Assembly: GCF_963678635.1 (NCBI RefSeq) | Contig: NW_026971138.1 | Span: 1 to 36,648 of the forward strand | DNA: 36,648 bases | Source of the DNA: Symsagittifera roscoffensis | Taxonomy: Eukaryota > Xenacoelomorpha > Acoela > Convolutidae | Direction: 5' to 3' | Shown here: positions 1 through 9,787 of the stretch, piece after piece | How positions within the stretch are numbered: position 1 is the first letter of the stretch | Layout of the letters: every line of letters starts with the position of its first letter | Program-made: the position numbers and the translations under genes | The notes under the pieces: model-generated | Told to the model about the DNA's origin: nothing | What the model saw: the letters and a program-made list of their open reading frames with translations, nothing else | The model's database searches: none

Positions 1-370
1 ATTTTAGAAAGAGATCATTCGGTATAAATATTTCACATGGGATCATTAGGTATAATTATTTTAATAGTTATCATTAGCTAAAAAAATTTTATCTAGGGGT
101 CATTAGGTATAAATATTTTACATGAGGATCATGAGGTATAATTGTTTACATAGAGAGCATTAGCTATAAAAATTATACATAGGGATCATTAGGTATAATT
201 ATTTTACATCAGGATCAATGGGTATAATTTTTTAGATAGGGATCATGAGCTTTAAAATTTTTACATAGGGAACCTTGGGTATAAATTTTTTACTTAGGGA
301 TCATTAGGTATAAATATTTTACATAGGGATCATTAGGTATAAATATTTACATAGGGATCATTAGGTATAA
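1..370. repeat. GATCATTAGGTATA minisatellite, first array
   Basis: Degenerate tandem array with units of about 28-31 bases. Each unit has the core GGGATCATTAGGTATAA followed by an A/T-rich tail such as ATATTTTACATA. More than ten units can be counted, and unit length varies mainly in the A/T tail. The array runs directly into block X at about 370, exactly as the array at 4,056-4,596 runs into the second copy of X, so array and X were duplicated together. No reading frame or gene is seen in it. Confidence 0.9.
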
Positions 371-717
371 TCGCTACCCAACGGTCCCTGTAGGGACCAC
401 CTCCCTCCCCTATACCAGTGTCGTCTATCTATACTACTTATAGATATACGACACTGGGTTGGCAAAACTATAAACCTATTTTTTCTCAATAAAGAAACCT
501 GATCATCTGGTCAAAAATTTTTCAGCTGTTTTTTGAAAGAAAACCGGCCCACAGACCTTAATTACGTTATCCTCACAAGGTGTAAGTAAAATCAACCTTG
601 TATCAAAAAAAATTCATGGGGGAAGAAGATTGAAACTTTTAGATTTTTTTTTGCATCACTGCCAATTTTTTGCAAAAAACGCGGGAAAGCGCTTAGTTTC
701 ATAAAAAATTAGTTTAT
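371..717 (+). repeat. Block X, copy 1 (leader-like sequence next to gag fragment)
   Basis: Non-coding block shared with 4,597-4,937. It begins with the small palindrome GGTCCC-TGTA-GGGACC (383-398), then a longer hairpin (417-455), then A/T-rich sequence ending in AAAGCGCTTAGTTTCATAAA. In this copy the block breaks off at about 717, where it is fused directly to the middle of a BEL/Pao gag fragment. In the other copy it continues for another 90 bases. Because X precedes gag-derived sequence in both loci, it is plausibly part of the LTR or 5' leader of that retrotransposon. LTR ends could not be fixed. Confidence 0.6.
417..455. repeat. 17-bp inverted repeat (hairpin) in block X
   Basis: The left arm 417-433 and right arm 439-455 are complementary at 16 of 17 positions around the 5-base loop CTACT. 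The inner part of the arm is TATCTATA/TATAGATA. The second copy of X carries the same hairpin at 4,643-4,681 with two mismatches. It is a real symmetric structure in both copies; its function is unknown. Confidence 0.75.
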
Positions 718-1138
718 TCGAGCCGTTAGAAACTTGCCCACCATCTGCAGTCAACACTCTGGATTTAACCCCTCATGCCAGTTTGTCACATACAGCTGCA
801 ATTTTAATCATCGGAAATCAAAACTTGCTGCCACATAATGTGTAGAGCAACCCTGTGTCAGTGCATATTCCGTTCAGCGGACAGTCTGCCGTTATTAGTC
901 AAACCAACGTGCCACTACTGTCCCAGTGGACACCCGGAACCACCCAATATGTCTTTGGTGTAATAAGTGATGGTAATACAAATCCGTCAGTTGGTGTTTT
1001 TTCCTTCCGTGATGCCAAATTGTTGGCATCAGTTTTCGCCCGTATCAAGTGGTGGTACACTTTAATTTGCTTTAATCAACAACAACGCATCAGCTGAAAA
1101 CAATTACGCATATCAGCAGCAACTTTTTACAGCTACTG
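718..1138 (+). pseudogene. Fragment of BEL/Pao retrotransposon gag, N-terminal half
   Basis: This piece is nearly identical to the last 420 bases of each 1.21-kb tandem unit and to about 10,755-11,154 of the long gag copy. One frame (855-1,097) reads SGQSAVISQTNVPLLSQWTP and continues to QQQRIS before a stop. A second frame in the same stretch reads NNNASAENNYAYQQQ and is the one that leads toward the DUF1759 core in the long copy, so this is decayed coding sequence with a frame change. The left end is a fusion to block X at 717 and the right end a fusion to leader sequence at 1,139. It is not a stand-alone small gene. Confidence 0.6.
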
Positions 1139-2158
1139 AAAGCGCTTAGTTTCATAAAAAATTAGTTTAGGCAACTGAGTTGAGTTTTTTGTCTAAATTT
1201 TGGAGTTTTTGAGCAGAAATTGGCCAAAAACGCAAAATAGTGGACCTGGAAGCGTTGAAGAAAAACGTAAAAAGTTTTCGGAAAAATAATTTTCAGAAAA
1301 ATTTCGGAAAATACTTGAAAAAAATCCGAATTTTTCCAAAATTCTTTGAAAAACGCAGTGATTTCACATAACAAATTGTGAAGCGAACTTAACCAGTTAA
1401 ATTGATTGAAAAAAGCCATAAGATAGCCCTGTAATTTATTACCAAGCAAGTCGTCTATCTTTTAGCTACAACCTTGTTTGCTCAGGGCGATTCCCTCCCT
1501 TTAAAACTTGGCTTAAGCCAATTAATGGTTATACTACCTGCTTGCTCGGTTATACTACCTGCTTTGAAAGTATTTTTGCTCGCTTCGCCAAAGCGTGTAT
1601 CGCTATCTTCCATAGCCGTTCTCGGATCTAGTTTCAAACCTAATTCAGTAAACAACCATAAAGTTGTCAATATCAACTTGATCACTATCTGTTTCGCCAA
1701 ACCGACATTGTTATTTGGCACAACGTCTGCTATAACTCTATTACTAGACACTGTAGTAATAAATTTACCGCATTAAACCCTAACCAGCTTAAAATTGTTC
1801 TTTCAGAGATTAAAAAAACATTTACGCAATCGTTTTCTGTTAACGTGTAGGCACGGGATATAGTTATAGTAAATTGGAACAGTCAAGTTTATCAGTTTTT
1901 AATTAGGTAACAGACTTGAAGAAAGCAGAACCTCACTGAGTTAGGTAAAAAACATAAACAACTACGCCGGGTTTCCCCGCATAAATCTTTACGATCCTTA
2001 GGCAGCATAGCAAAAGTTTGAAGTTTAATTTTCAAAGAAAAAGATCCCTAAAACAGGAAAACGCATGCGGCAAGCCATTAGTAACAAAAAACTGCCGAGC
2101 AGCAAATACGAGTTATGTAAAGTGCTTGTTCAAAGTGTTATAGTTTGATAAGTCATAA
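1139..2158 (+). repeat. Leader segment X' plus block Y, copy 1
   Basis: Paralogous to 8,545-9,560 along its whole length, with scattered substitutions and small indels. The first 120 bases (X') are the AAAGCGCTTAG...GCGTTGAA segment that also forms the non-gag part of the 1.21-kb tandem unit. The rest (Y) has no recognised product. A forward frame ending in TFTQSFSVNV at the stop near 1,848 is open in both copies for about 55 codons. It is shifted by one base near 1,661 relative to copy 2. It could be part of an LTR, a leader or a decayed coding end. Confidence 0.6.
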
Positions 2159-2745
2159 AATAGTTCATCTAGAGTATCTGGTGAAGTAATATAGATTGTT
2201 TTGGAACAATTAGCCGCAGAATTGTGATCGAAATTGAGTTTAAGTTTCCATCAGTTAGAGTCATGTATCCGGAATTGCTTCCAAAGAGTACATGTAAAAG
2301 AGCACCCAAAAATAATAAAGATACCTACGTAAAAACAAATATAGATACATCCAATCATACTTACATAGTTACAAATAAAAGACAAACTTATACACAAGAG
2401 GCAAATAATAAAATTAGATTTGGACCTATCTACATGTATGCTTTTAATGTATACACACATGAATTATACAAAAAAATTTCAATCCATAAACATGCATACA
2501 ATTTACTTGTAAGTATAAAAATCGTTAACACCAACATAGAGACATTATGTAAAACGAAAACAATTGTATACCATGAACCGTGTATATCTTCCACACCTAT
2601 AATCATACAATCACATATGCAAACATACATACATCAGTTCATACCTACAAAAAAATGTGTATAAATTTCAGTCGCCCAAAAAGGTTGAAACAAACTTTTT
2701 CAAGAAATTCTTCAATTCTCGAAATTGGTGTCTTCGTAAATGTGG
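2159..2745. other. Single-copy AT-rich stretch, no gene seen
   Basis: This lies between block Y and the microsatellite and has no second copy in the window. A 146-codon open frame (2,224-2,664, +) is present. Its sequence is dominated by degenerate ACAT/ATAC tetranucleotides, giving a Tyr/Thr/Ile/His-rich product without recognisable domains, and overlapping frames on the other strand are equally open. I do not call it a gene. Confidence 0.6.
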
Positions 2746-2747
2746 AG

Positions 2748-2787
<40 letters not shown>

Positions 2788-2836
2788 TTTTTTTCTCTCT
2801 CTCTCTCTTTCTCTCTCTTTTTTTCTTTCTATCTAA

Positions 2837-2869
<33 letters not shown>

Positions 2870-2913
2870 CATCTAGCTATCTATCTATATATCTATCTAT
2901 CTATCTATCTATG

Positions 2914-2994
<81 letters not shown>

Positions 2995-3176
2995 ATAAAT
3001 CTATCGCTTTCTCTCTCCGTCTTTCTCTCTCTCTCTCTCTCTCAATGTAACTATCTATCATTTCTCTCTCTCCTCTCTCTCTCAATCTTTTTCTATCCCT
3101 TCTCTATCTATTTATCTATCTATCTAGCTATCTATCTATCCATCTAGCTATCTATCTATATATATATATATCTATA

Positions 3177-3241
<65 letters not shown>

Positions 3242-3417
3242 ATATATCTATCGCTTTCTCTCTCCGTCTTTCTCTCTCTCTCTCTCTCAATGTATCTATC
3301 TATCATTTCTCTCTCTCCTCTCTCTCTCAATCTTTTTCTATCCCTTCTCTATCTATTTATCTATCTATCTAGCTATCTATCTATCCATCTAGCTATCTAT
3401 CTATATATCTATCTATA

Positions 3418-3462
<45 letters not shown>

Positions 3463-3590
3463 ATATATCTATCGCTTTCCCTCTCCGTCTTTCTCTCTCT
3501 CTCTCTCTCAATGTATCTATCTATCATTTCTCTCTCTCCTCTCTCTCTCAATCTTTTTCTATCCCTTCTATGTTTTTCTCTCCTTTTAAC
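2746..3590. repeat. (CT)n/(TATC)n compound microsatellite with higher-order repeat
   Basis: Long runs of CT and TATC alternate. On top of the simple repeat there is a higher-order unit. A block starting CTATCGCTTTC at 3,001, 3,248 and 3,469 is followed each time by TCCGTCTTTCTCTC, CAATGTA(A/T)CTATC and CAATCTTTTTCTATCCCTTC. Spacings are 247 and 221 bases, and the difference lies mostly in the TATC run length. The open frames encoding SL and YLSI repeats are by-products of the simple repeat. Confidence 0.95.
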
Positions 3591-3965
3591 ATTGGGATCA
3601 TATGACACTTCGGGAGGAAATTTGTATATTTTTGGATCAATAGTTATACTTAGGGGTTAGTGGTTAAATAAATGAGCAATTGGGTACGCATAGGGACCAT
3701 TAGGTACACTATTTTTAGTTATTCATAGGATTTGTACTTTTACACTGTGGTCATAAGTTATACTCAGGTATCATTTGTTATACAAAGGCACCCATAGTTG
3801 TACATAGGGATCACTGGTTGTACATAGGGATCATTGGTTACAGATAGGGATAATTGGTTATACATCGGGATCATTGGTTATACATAGGGATCATTACTTA
3901 TTCATAGAGATCATTGGTTTTACTTATGGAATAAATTATATGGATAGAGATCAGCAGTTATGCAT
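3591..3965. repeat. 20-bp minisatellite related to the GATCATTAGG arrays
   Basis: Units of about 20 bases with consensus TACATAGGGATCATTGGTTA, best ordered between 3,775 and 3,960 and more diverged to the left. It shares the CATAGGGATCATT core with the flanking 28-31-base array but lacks the A/T tail, so it looks like a shorter-period subfamily. Confidence 0.85.
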
Positions 3966-4055
3966 AGATTGAAAAGAAAATTGAAAAAAAAATTGAAAAA
4001 AATTTGAAATTTGAAAATTGAAATTTTTTTTTGTGAATTTTTTTTTCGGAAAATC
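3966..4055. repeat. A/T-rich low-complexity spacer between minisatellites
   Basis: Runs of GAAAA and TTGAAA followed by T-tracts separate the 20-bp array from the 28-31-bp array. Nothing else is seen. Confidence 0.8.
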
Positions 4056-4596
4056 TTTTAGATAGGGATCATTAGCTATGAAAACTACACATAGGGATCA
4101 TTGGGTATAGTTTTTTTACATAGGGATCATTAGGCATAAATATTTTACTTAGGGATCATTGAGTATGAATGTTTTTATAGGGATGATTAGGTATAAGTAT
4201 TTACATAGGGATCATTGGGTATAAACTTTTTACTTGGGGATCATTAGGTATAAGTATTTTAATAGGGATCATTAGCAAAAAAAGCTGTTCCTAGGGATCT
4301 GTAGGTATAAAGATTTTACATAGGGATCATGAGGTATAATTTTTTACATAAGGATCATTAGCTACAAAAATTATACAAAGGGATCATTAGGTATGAATTT
4401 TTTACATAGGGATCATTAGCCATAAATATTTTACATAGGGATTATTAAGTATAAACTTTTAGATAGGGATCATGAGCTTTAAAAATTATATGAGGGATCT
4501 TTAGGTATAAATTTTTTACTTAGGGATCATTAGGTATAAATTATTCGCATAGGGATCATTAGGTATAAATATTTACATAGGGATCATTAGGTATAA
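4056..4596. repeat. GATCATTAGGTATA minisatellite, second array
   Basis: About 18 units of 28-31 bases with the core GGGATCATTAGGTATAA and variable A/T-rich tails (ATATTTTACATA, AAAATTATACATA, ATTTTTTACATA). It ends in ACTGTACCCAATAGTCCC, directly joined to block X as in the first array. Confidence 0.9.
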
Positions 4597-4910
4597 ACTG
4601 TACCCAATAGTCCCTGTAGGGATCGCCCCCCTCCACGATCCCAGTGTCGTATATCTATACTACTTATAGATATACGTTACTGGGTTGGCAGAACTACAAC
4701 CCTATTTTTTCTCAATAAAGAAACCTGATCATCTGATCAAAAACTTTTCAGTTGTTTTTTGAATGAAAACCGGCCCATAGAACTTAATTTTGTTATCCTC
4801 ACTAGGTGTAAGTAAAATCAACTTTTTATCAAAAAAATTAAATTCATAGGGGAAAATTGAAATTTTTAGATTTTTTTGTATTTCTGTCAAATTTTTGCAA
4901 AATTTGCGGT
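4597..4910 (+). repeat. Block X, copy 2
   Basis: Homologue of 371-690. It keeps the hairpin (arms 4,643-4,659 and 4,665-4,681, loop CTACT) and the A/T-rich remainder. Unlike copy 1 it runs uninterrupted into the full X' segment at 4,911, so this copy shows the original X-X' continuity. Confidence 0.65.
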
Positions 4911-5030
4911 AAAGCGCTTAGTTTCATAAAAGTTAGTTTAGGCAACTGAGTTGATTTTTTTTGCCAAATTTTGGATTTTTTGAGCAGAAATTGGCCAAAA
5001 ACGCAAAATAGTGGACCTGCAAGCGTTGAA

Positions 5031-6119
5031 TGAAATCACTAGTTTTTTATGAGCGCAGCAAAGAACTGATTCTAGCGAAGATGAAGCGGGAAGAAGTGGA
5101 AAACAAGACGAAGCAACTTTACGGCTGAAAAAACAGGAAACCATTACCGTAGAAAAACAGCGTCAGATTAAAGTGGAGAAAAAATAAATTTGAAATTGAC
5201 TGTCAAAAACAAGATTATCGTTCCCGAATAGAAAATAAATTACTTCAAATGGAACGTCTAATCGAGAAATTTTGTATAAAAATTAACGGAAGCAAAAACT
5301 GTCGAAACAAAATGTCTCGAAGGGACTGATCAAAATCAGCATCTCGAGCTGTCTTCGTCGGTTGTTTGTCGTTCTGAAAGGGTATGCAATTGAATTGATC
5401 TAGATGTAGAGAATCAAAAAGTACCCGAAGGGGTTCCATCGTCTTCGACGTTTGTCACAGGTATAGATGCGGAAAGTTGTACCATTCAATACAGAAATAA
5501 GTCTAAAGCGGGAATTTTTCAGTGGCCATCGTCACTGAATCAGACATTTGGTTGTGAATAAAAAGGTTACCTAAATCAACCGACCGTTTTGGCACTTTTT
5601 AATCCAGCTGTAACACAAGCTACCACTACACAAGTGTGCTGTAGCTTGTTTGAACGCCATCCTTCAACATATCCCCGACAACAGCTTTGATAACGTTTTT
5701 CGAGCCGTTAGAAACTAGCCCACCATCTGCAGTCAACGCTCTGGATTTACCCGTCATGCCAGTTTGTCACATACAGCTGCGATTTTAATCAGCGGAAATC
5801 AAAACTTGCTGCCACATATTGTGTAGAGCAAACCTGTGTCAGTGCATAATCCGTTCAGCGGACAGTCTGCCGTTATTAGTCAAACCAACGTGCCACTACT
5901 GTCCCAGTGGACACCCGGAACCACCCAATATGTCTTTGGTGTAATAAGTGATGGTAATACAAATCCGTCAGTTGGTGTTTTTTCCATCCGTGATGCCAAA
6001 TTGTTGGCATCAGTTTTCGCCCGTATCAAGTAGTGGTACACTTTAATTTGCTTTAATCAACAACAACGCATCAGCTGAAAACAATTACGCATATCAGCAG
6101 CAATTTTTTACAGCTACTG
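5031..6119 (+). pseudogene. BEL/Pao gag N-terminal fragment, tandem unit 1
   Basis: Starts inside gag at the codons for KSL, with MSAAKN in another frame, and reads through a charged, probably coiled-coil stretch (REE, ENKTKQL, then LKKQETITVEKQRQIKVE in the next frame). It then continues into Ser/Pro-rich sequence and SGQSAVISQTNVPLLSQWTP (in 5,836-6,033). It stops at CAGCTA, where the long copy continues toward the DUF1759 core. Several stops and frame changes show it is not functional. The short - strand open frames at 4,938-5,144 and 5,245-5,439 are shadows. Confidence 0.65.
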
Positions 6120-6240
6120 AAAGCGCTTAGTTTCAGAAAAAATTAGTTTAGGCAACTGAAGTGAGTTTTTTGTCTAAATTTTGGATTTTTTGAGCAGAAA
6201 TTGGCCAAAAACGCAAAATAGTGGACCTGCAAGCGTTGAA

Positions 6241-7330
6241 TGAAATTACTAGTTTTTTATGAGCGCAGCAAAGAACTGATTCTTTCGAAGATGAAGCGGG
6301 AAGAAGTGGAAAACAAGACGAAGCAACTTTACGGCTGAAAAAACAGGAAACCATTACCGTAGAAAAACAGCGTCAGATCAAAAAGGGAAAAAAATTAAAT
6401 TTGAAATTTACTGTCAAAAACAAGATTATCATTCCCGAATAGAAAATAAATGACTTCAAATGGAACGTCTAATCGAGAAATTTTGTATAAAAATTAACGG
6501 AAGCAAAAACTGTCGAAACAAAATGTCTCGAAGGGACTGATCAAAATCAGCATCTCGAGCTGTCTTCGTCGGTTGTTTGTCGTTCTGAAAGGGTATGCAA
6601 TTGAATTGATCTAGATGTAGAGAATCAAAAAGTACCCGAAGGGGTTCCATCGTCTTCGACGTTTGTCACAGGTATAGATGCGGAAAGTTGTACCATTCAA
6701 TACAGAAATAAGTCTAAAGCGGGAATTTTTCAGTGGCCATCGTCACTGAATCAGACATTTGGTTGTGAATAAAAAGGTTACCTAAATCAGCCGACCGTTT
6801 TGGCACTTTTTAATCCAGCTGTAACACAAGCTACCACTACACAAGTGTGCTGTAGCTTGTTTGAACGCCATCCTTCAACATATCCCCGACAACAGCTTTG
6901 ATAACGTTTTTCGAGCCGTTAGAAACTAGCCCACCATCTGCAGTCAACGCTCTGGATTTACCCTTCATGCCAGTTTGTCACATACAGCTGCGATTTTAAT
7001 CAGCGGAAATCAAAACTTGCTGCCACATATTGTGTAGAGCAAACCTGTGTCAGTGCATAATCCGTTCAGCGGACAGTCTGCCGTTATTAGTCAAACCAAC
7101 GTGCCACTACTGTCCCAGTGGACACCCGGAACCACCCAATATGTCTTTGGTGTAATAAGTGATGGTAATACAAATCCGTCAGTTGGTGTTTTTTCCATCC
7201 GTGATGCCAAATTGTTGGCATCAATTTTCGCCCGTATCAAGTAGTGGTACACTTTAATTTGCTTTAATCAACAACAACGCATCAGCTGAAAACAATTACG
7301 CATATCAGCAGCAATTTTTTACAGCTACTG
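6241..7330 (+). pseudogene. BEL/Pao gag N-terminal fragment, tandem unit 2
   Basis: Same content and same endpoints as unit 1, differing at only a few positions (for example A-to-T and T-to-A changes near 6,247 and 6,284). It carries the same stops and frame changes, so it was already broken before the tandem duplication. The best single frame is 7,047-7,244. Confidence 0.65.
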
Positions 7331-7451
7331 AAAGCGCTTAGTTTCAGAAAAAATTAGTTTAGGCAACTGAAGTGAGTTTTTTGTCTAAATTTTAGATTTT
7401 TTGAGCAGAAATTGGCCAAAAACGCAAAATAGTGGACCTGCAAGCGTTGAA

Positions 7452-8544
7452 TGAAATTACTAGTTTTTTATGAGCGCAGCAAAGAACTGATTCTTTCGAA
7501 GATGAAGCGGGAAGAAGTGGAAAACAAGACGAAGCAACTTTACGGCTGAAAAAACAGGAAACCATTACCGTAGAAAAACAGCGTCAGATTAAAAAGGGAA
7601 AAAAATTAAATTTGAAATTTACTGTCAAAAACAAGATTATCATTCCCGAATAGAAAATAAATGACTTCAAATGGAACGTCTAATCGAGCAGTTTTGTAAA
7701 AAAAAAAATAACGGAAGAAAAAACTGTCGAAACAAAATGTCTCGAAGGGACTGATCAAAATCAGCATCTCGAGCTGTCTTCGTCGGTTGTTTGTCGTTCT
7801 GAAAGGGTAAGCAATTGAATTGATCTAGATGAGAGAATCAAAAAGTACCCGAAGAAGTTCCATCGTCTTCGACGTTTGTCACAGGTATAGATGCGGAAAG
7901 TTGTACCATTCAATACAGAAACAAGTCTAAAGCGGGAATTTTTCAGCGGCCATTGTCACTGAATCAGACACTTGGTTGTGAGTAAAAAGTTACCTAAATC
8001 AACCGATCGTTTTGGCAATTTTTACTCCAGCTGTAACACAAGCTACCACTACACCAGTGGGCTGTAGCTTGTTTGTACGCCATCCTTCAACATATCCCCG
8101 GCAACAACTTTGATAACGTTTTTCGAGCCGTTAGAAACTTGCCCACCATCTGCAGTCAACACTCTGGATTTACCCCCTCATGCCAGTTTGTCACATACAG
8201 CTGCAATTTTAATCAGCGGAAATCAAAACTTGCTGCCGCATAATGTGTAGAGCAACCCTGTGTCAGCGCATAATCCGTTCAGCGGACAGTCTGCCGTTAT
8301 TAGTCAAACCAACGTGCCACTACTGTCCCAGTGGACACCCGGAACCACCCAATATGTCTTTGGTGTAATAAGTGTTGGTAATACAAATCCGTCAGTTGGT
8401 ATTGTTTCCATCCGTGATGCCAAATTGTTGGCATCAATTTTTGCCCGTATCAAGTGGTGGTTACACTTTAATTTGCTTTAATCAACAACAACGCATCAGC
8501 TGAAAACTTTTACGCATATCAGCAGCAACTTTTTACAGCTACTG
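7452..8544 (+). pseudogene. BEL/Pao gag N-terminal fragment, tandem unit 3
   Basis: Same endpoints as units 1 and 2 but with more private changes, including an A-rich run near 7,695. The frame from 8,260 extends seven codons past the stop of the other copies because the codon TAG is TGG here, as in the copies at 855 and 10,930. The third unit is therefore closer to the ancestral gag than units 1 and 2. Confidence 0.65.
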
Positions 8545-9560
8545 AAAGCGCTTAGTTTCATAAATAATTAGTTTAGGCAACTGAGTTGAGTTTTTTGTCT
8601 AAGTTTTGGTTTTTTTGAGCAGAAATTGGCCAAAAACGCAAAATAGTGGACCTGCAAGCGTTGAATAAAAACGTAAAAGTTTTCGGAAAAACAATTTTCA
8701 GAAAAATTTTGGAAAATACTTAAAGAAATCGGAATTTTTTCAACATTCTTTGAAAAACGCAGTGATTTCACATAAAACCTTGTAGAGAAAACTAAACTAG
8801 TTAACTGATTGAAAATAGCCATAGGAGAGCCCCGTAATTCATTATCAAGCAAGTCGTCTAACTTTTAGCTACAACCTTGTTTGCTCAGTGTGATTCCCTC
8901 CCTTTAAAACTTGGCTTAAGCCAATTAACGGTTAAACTACCTGCTTGCTCGGTGCGCCACGCTTTGAAAATAATTTTGCCCGCTTCGCAAAAGCGTGTAT
9001 CGCTATCTTCCATAGCCGTTCTCGGATCTAGTTTCAACCCTAGTTCAGTAAACAACCATAAAACTTGTCAGTATCAACTTGATCACTATCTGTTTCACCG
9101 AACCGACATTGTATCTTGGCACAACGTCTGTTATAACTATATTACTAGACACCATAGTAATAAATTTACCGCATTAACACCTAACCAGCTTAAGATTATT
9201 CTTTTAGTGATTAAAAAAACATTTACGCAATCGTTTTCTGATAATGTGTAGGCACGGGAGATAGTTATAGTAAACTGGAAGAGTCAAGTTTACCAGTTAT
9301 TAATATAGTAACAGACTTGAAGAAAGCAGAACCTCACTGAGTTAGGTTAAAAACATAAACAACTACGCCGGATTTCCTCGCATGAACTTTAACGATCCTT
9401 CGGCAGCATAGCAAAAATTTGAAGTTTTATTTTCGAAGAAAAAGATCCCTAAAACAGGAAAACGCATGCGGCAAGCCATTAGAAACAAAAAACTGCCGAG
9501 CAGCAAATACGAGTTTAGTAAAGTGCTTCTTCAAAGTGTTATAGTTTGATGAGTCATAAT
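8545..9560 (+). repeat. Leader segment X' plus block Y, copy 2
   Basis: Paralogue of 1,139-2,158. X' (8,545-8,665) is followed by Y. In Y a forward frame of 124 codons (8,877-9,251) is open and ends TFTQSFSDNV. Its last 55 codons align with copy 1 in the same frame, with substitutions but no stop. No domain is recognised. Its position upstream of the gag remnant suggests LTR or leader, but a decayed coding end cannot be excluded. Similarity to copy 1 ends near 9,560. Confidence 0.6.
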
Positions 9561-9787
9561 ATAAATTACTGATACTAAAGTTGAGGTCTATTTTTTTCTC
9601 CAAACTGAGCAATTGAGTAGAAGTGAACAAGTATACAATTAATCAAACTGACAGAAAAAATTGAGTTGAAATCTTGACGGTTGATGAATGGTAGACCATC
9701 AGTAGAAAATGAATTTTGCCGCGTAATTCACAGCCGCATACATGAACGTTTAGAAGGGCAAGTTAGGCAAACAAAATAGAAACATCA
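9561..9787. other. Single-copy stretch before the gag remnant
   Basis: About 230 bases without a second copy in the window. By position it would be the sequence just upstream of gag, and the translation around 9,710-9,780 (CRVIHSRIHERLEGQ in one frame) is compatible with a diverged gag start. No start codon, primer-binding site or LTR boundary could be fixed. Confidence 0.4.

Larger units (their letters stand above)
4911..8544 (+). repeat. Tandem array of a 1.21-kb chimeric unit, three copies
   Basis: Three head-to-tail units start at the motif AAAGCGCTTAG at 4,911, 6,120 and 7,331, with a further X' start at 8,545 (periods 1,209, 1,211 and 1,214). Each unit has two parts. The first 120 bases are leader segment X' (AAAGCGCTTAG...CCTGCAAGCGTTGAA). 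The remaining 1.09 kb matches positions 10,084-11,154 of the long BEL/Pao gag copy. Units 1 and 2 are nearly identical; unit 3 is slightly more diverged in its second half. After the fourth X' the sequence switches to block Y instead of gag, marking the edge of the array. The array is flanked on the left by block X. Confidence 0.9.

Noticed and set aside
1482-1751. - strand 89-codon frame in block Y
   Set aside because: Not kept open in the second copy of Y, and overlapped by a forward frame that is better conserved.
2224-2664. 146-codon open frame, possibly a gene
   Set aside because: Composition follows degenerate ACAT/ATAC repeats, the opposite strand is equally open, and no domain or second copy supports it.
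2580-3589. Open frames encoding SLSLSL and YLSIYLSI repeats
   Set aside because: Direct translation of CT and TATC microsatellites.
5836-6033. Repeated 65-80-codon frame beginning MSVHNPFSGQ as an independent small protein family
   Set aside because: The same sequence lies inside the longer BEL/Pao gag relic and continues toward its DUF1759 core in another frame. The ATG is internal.
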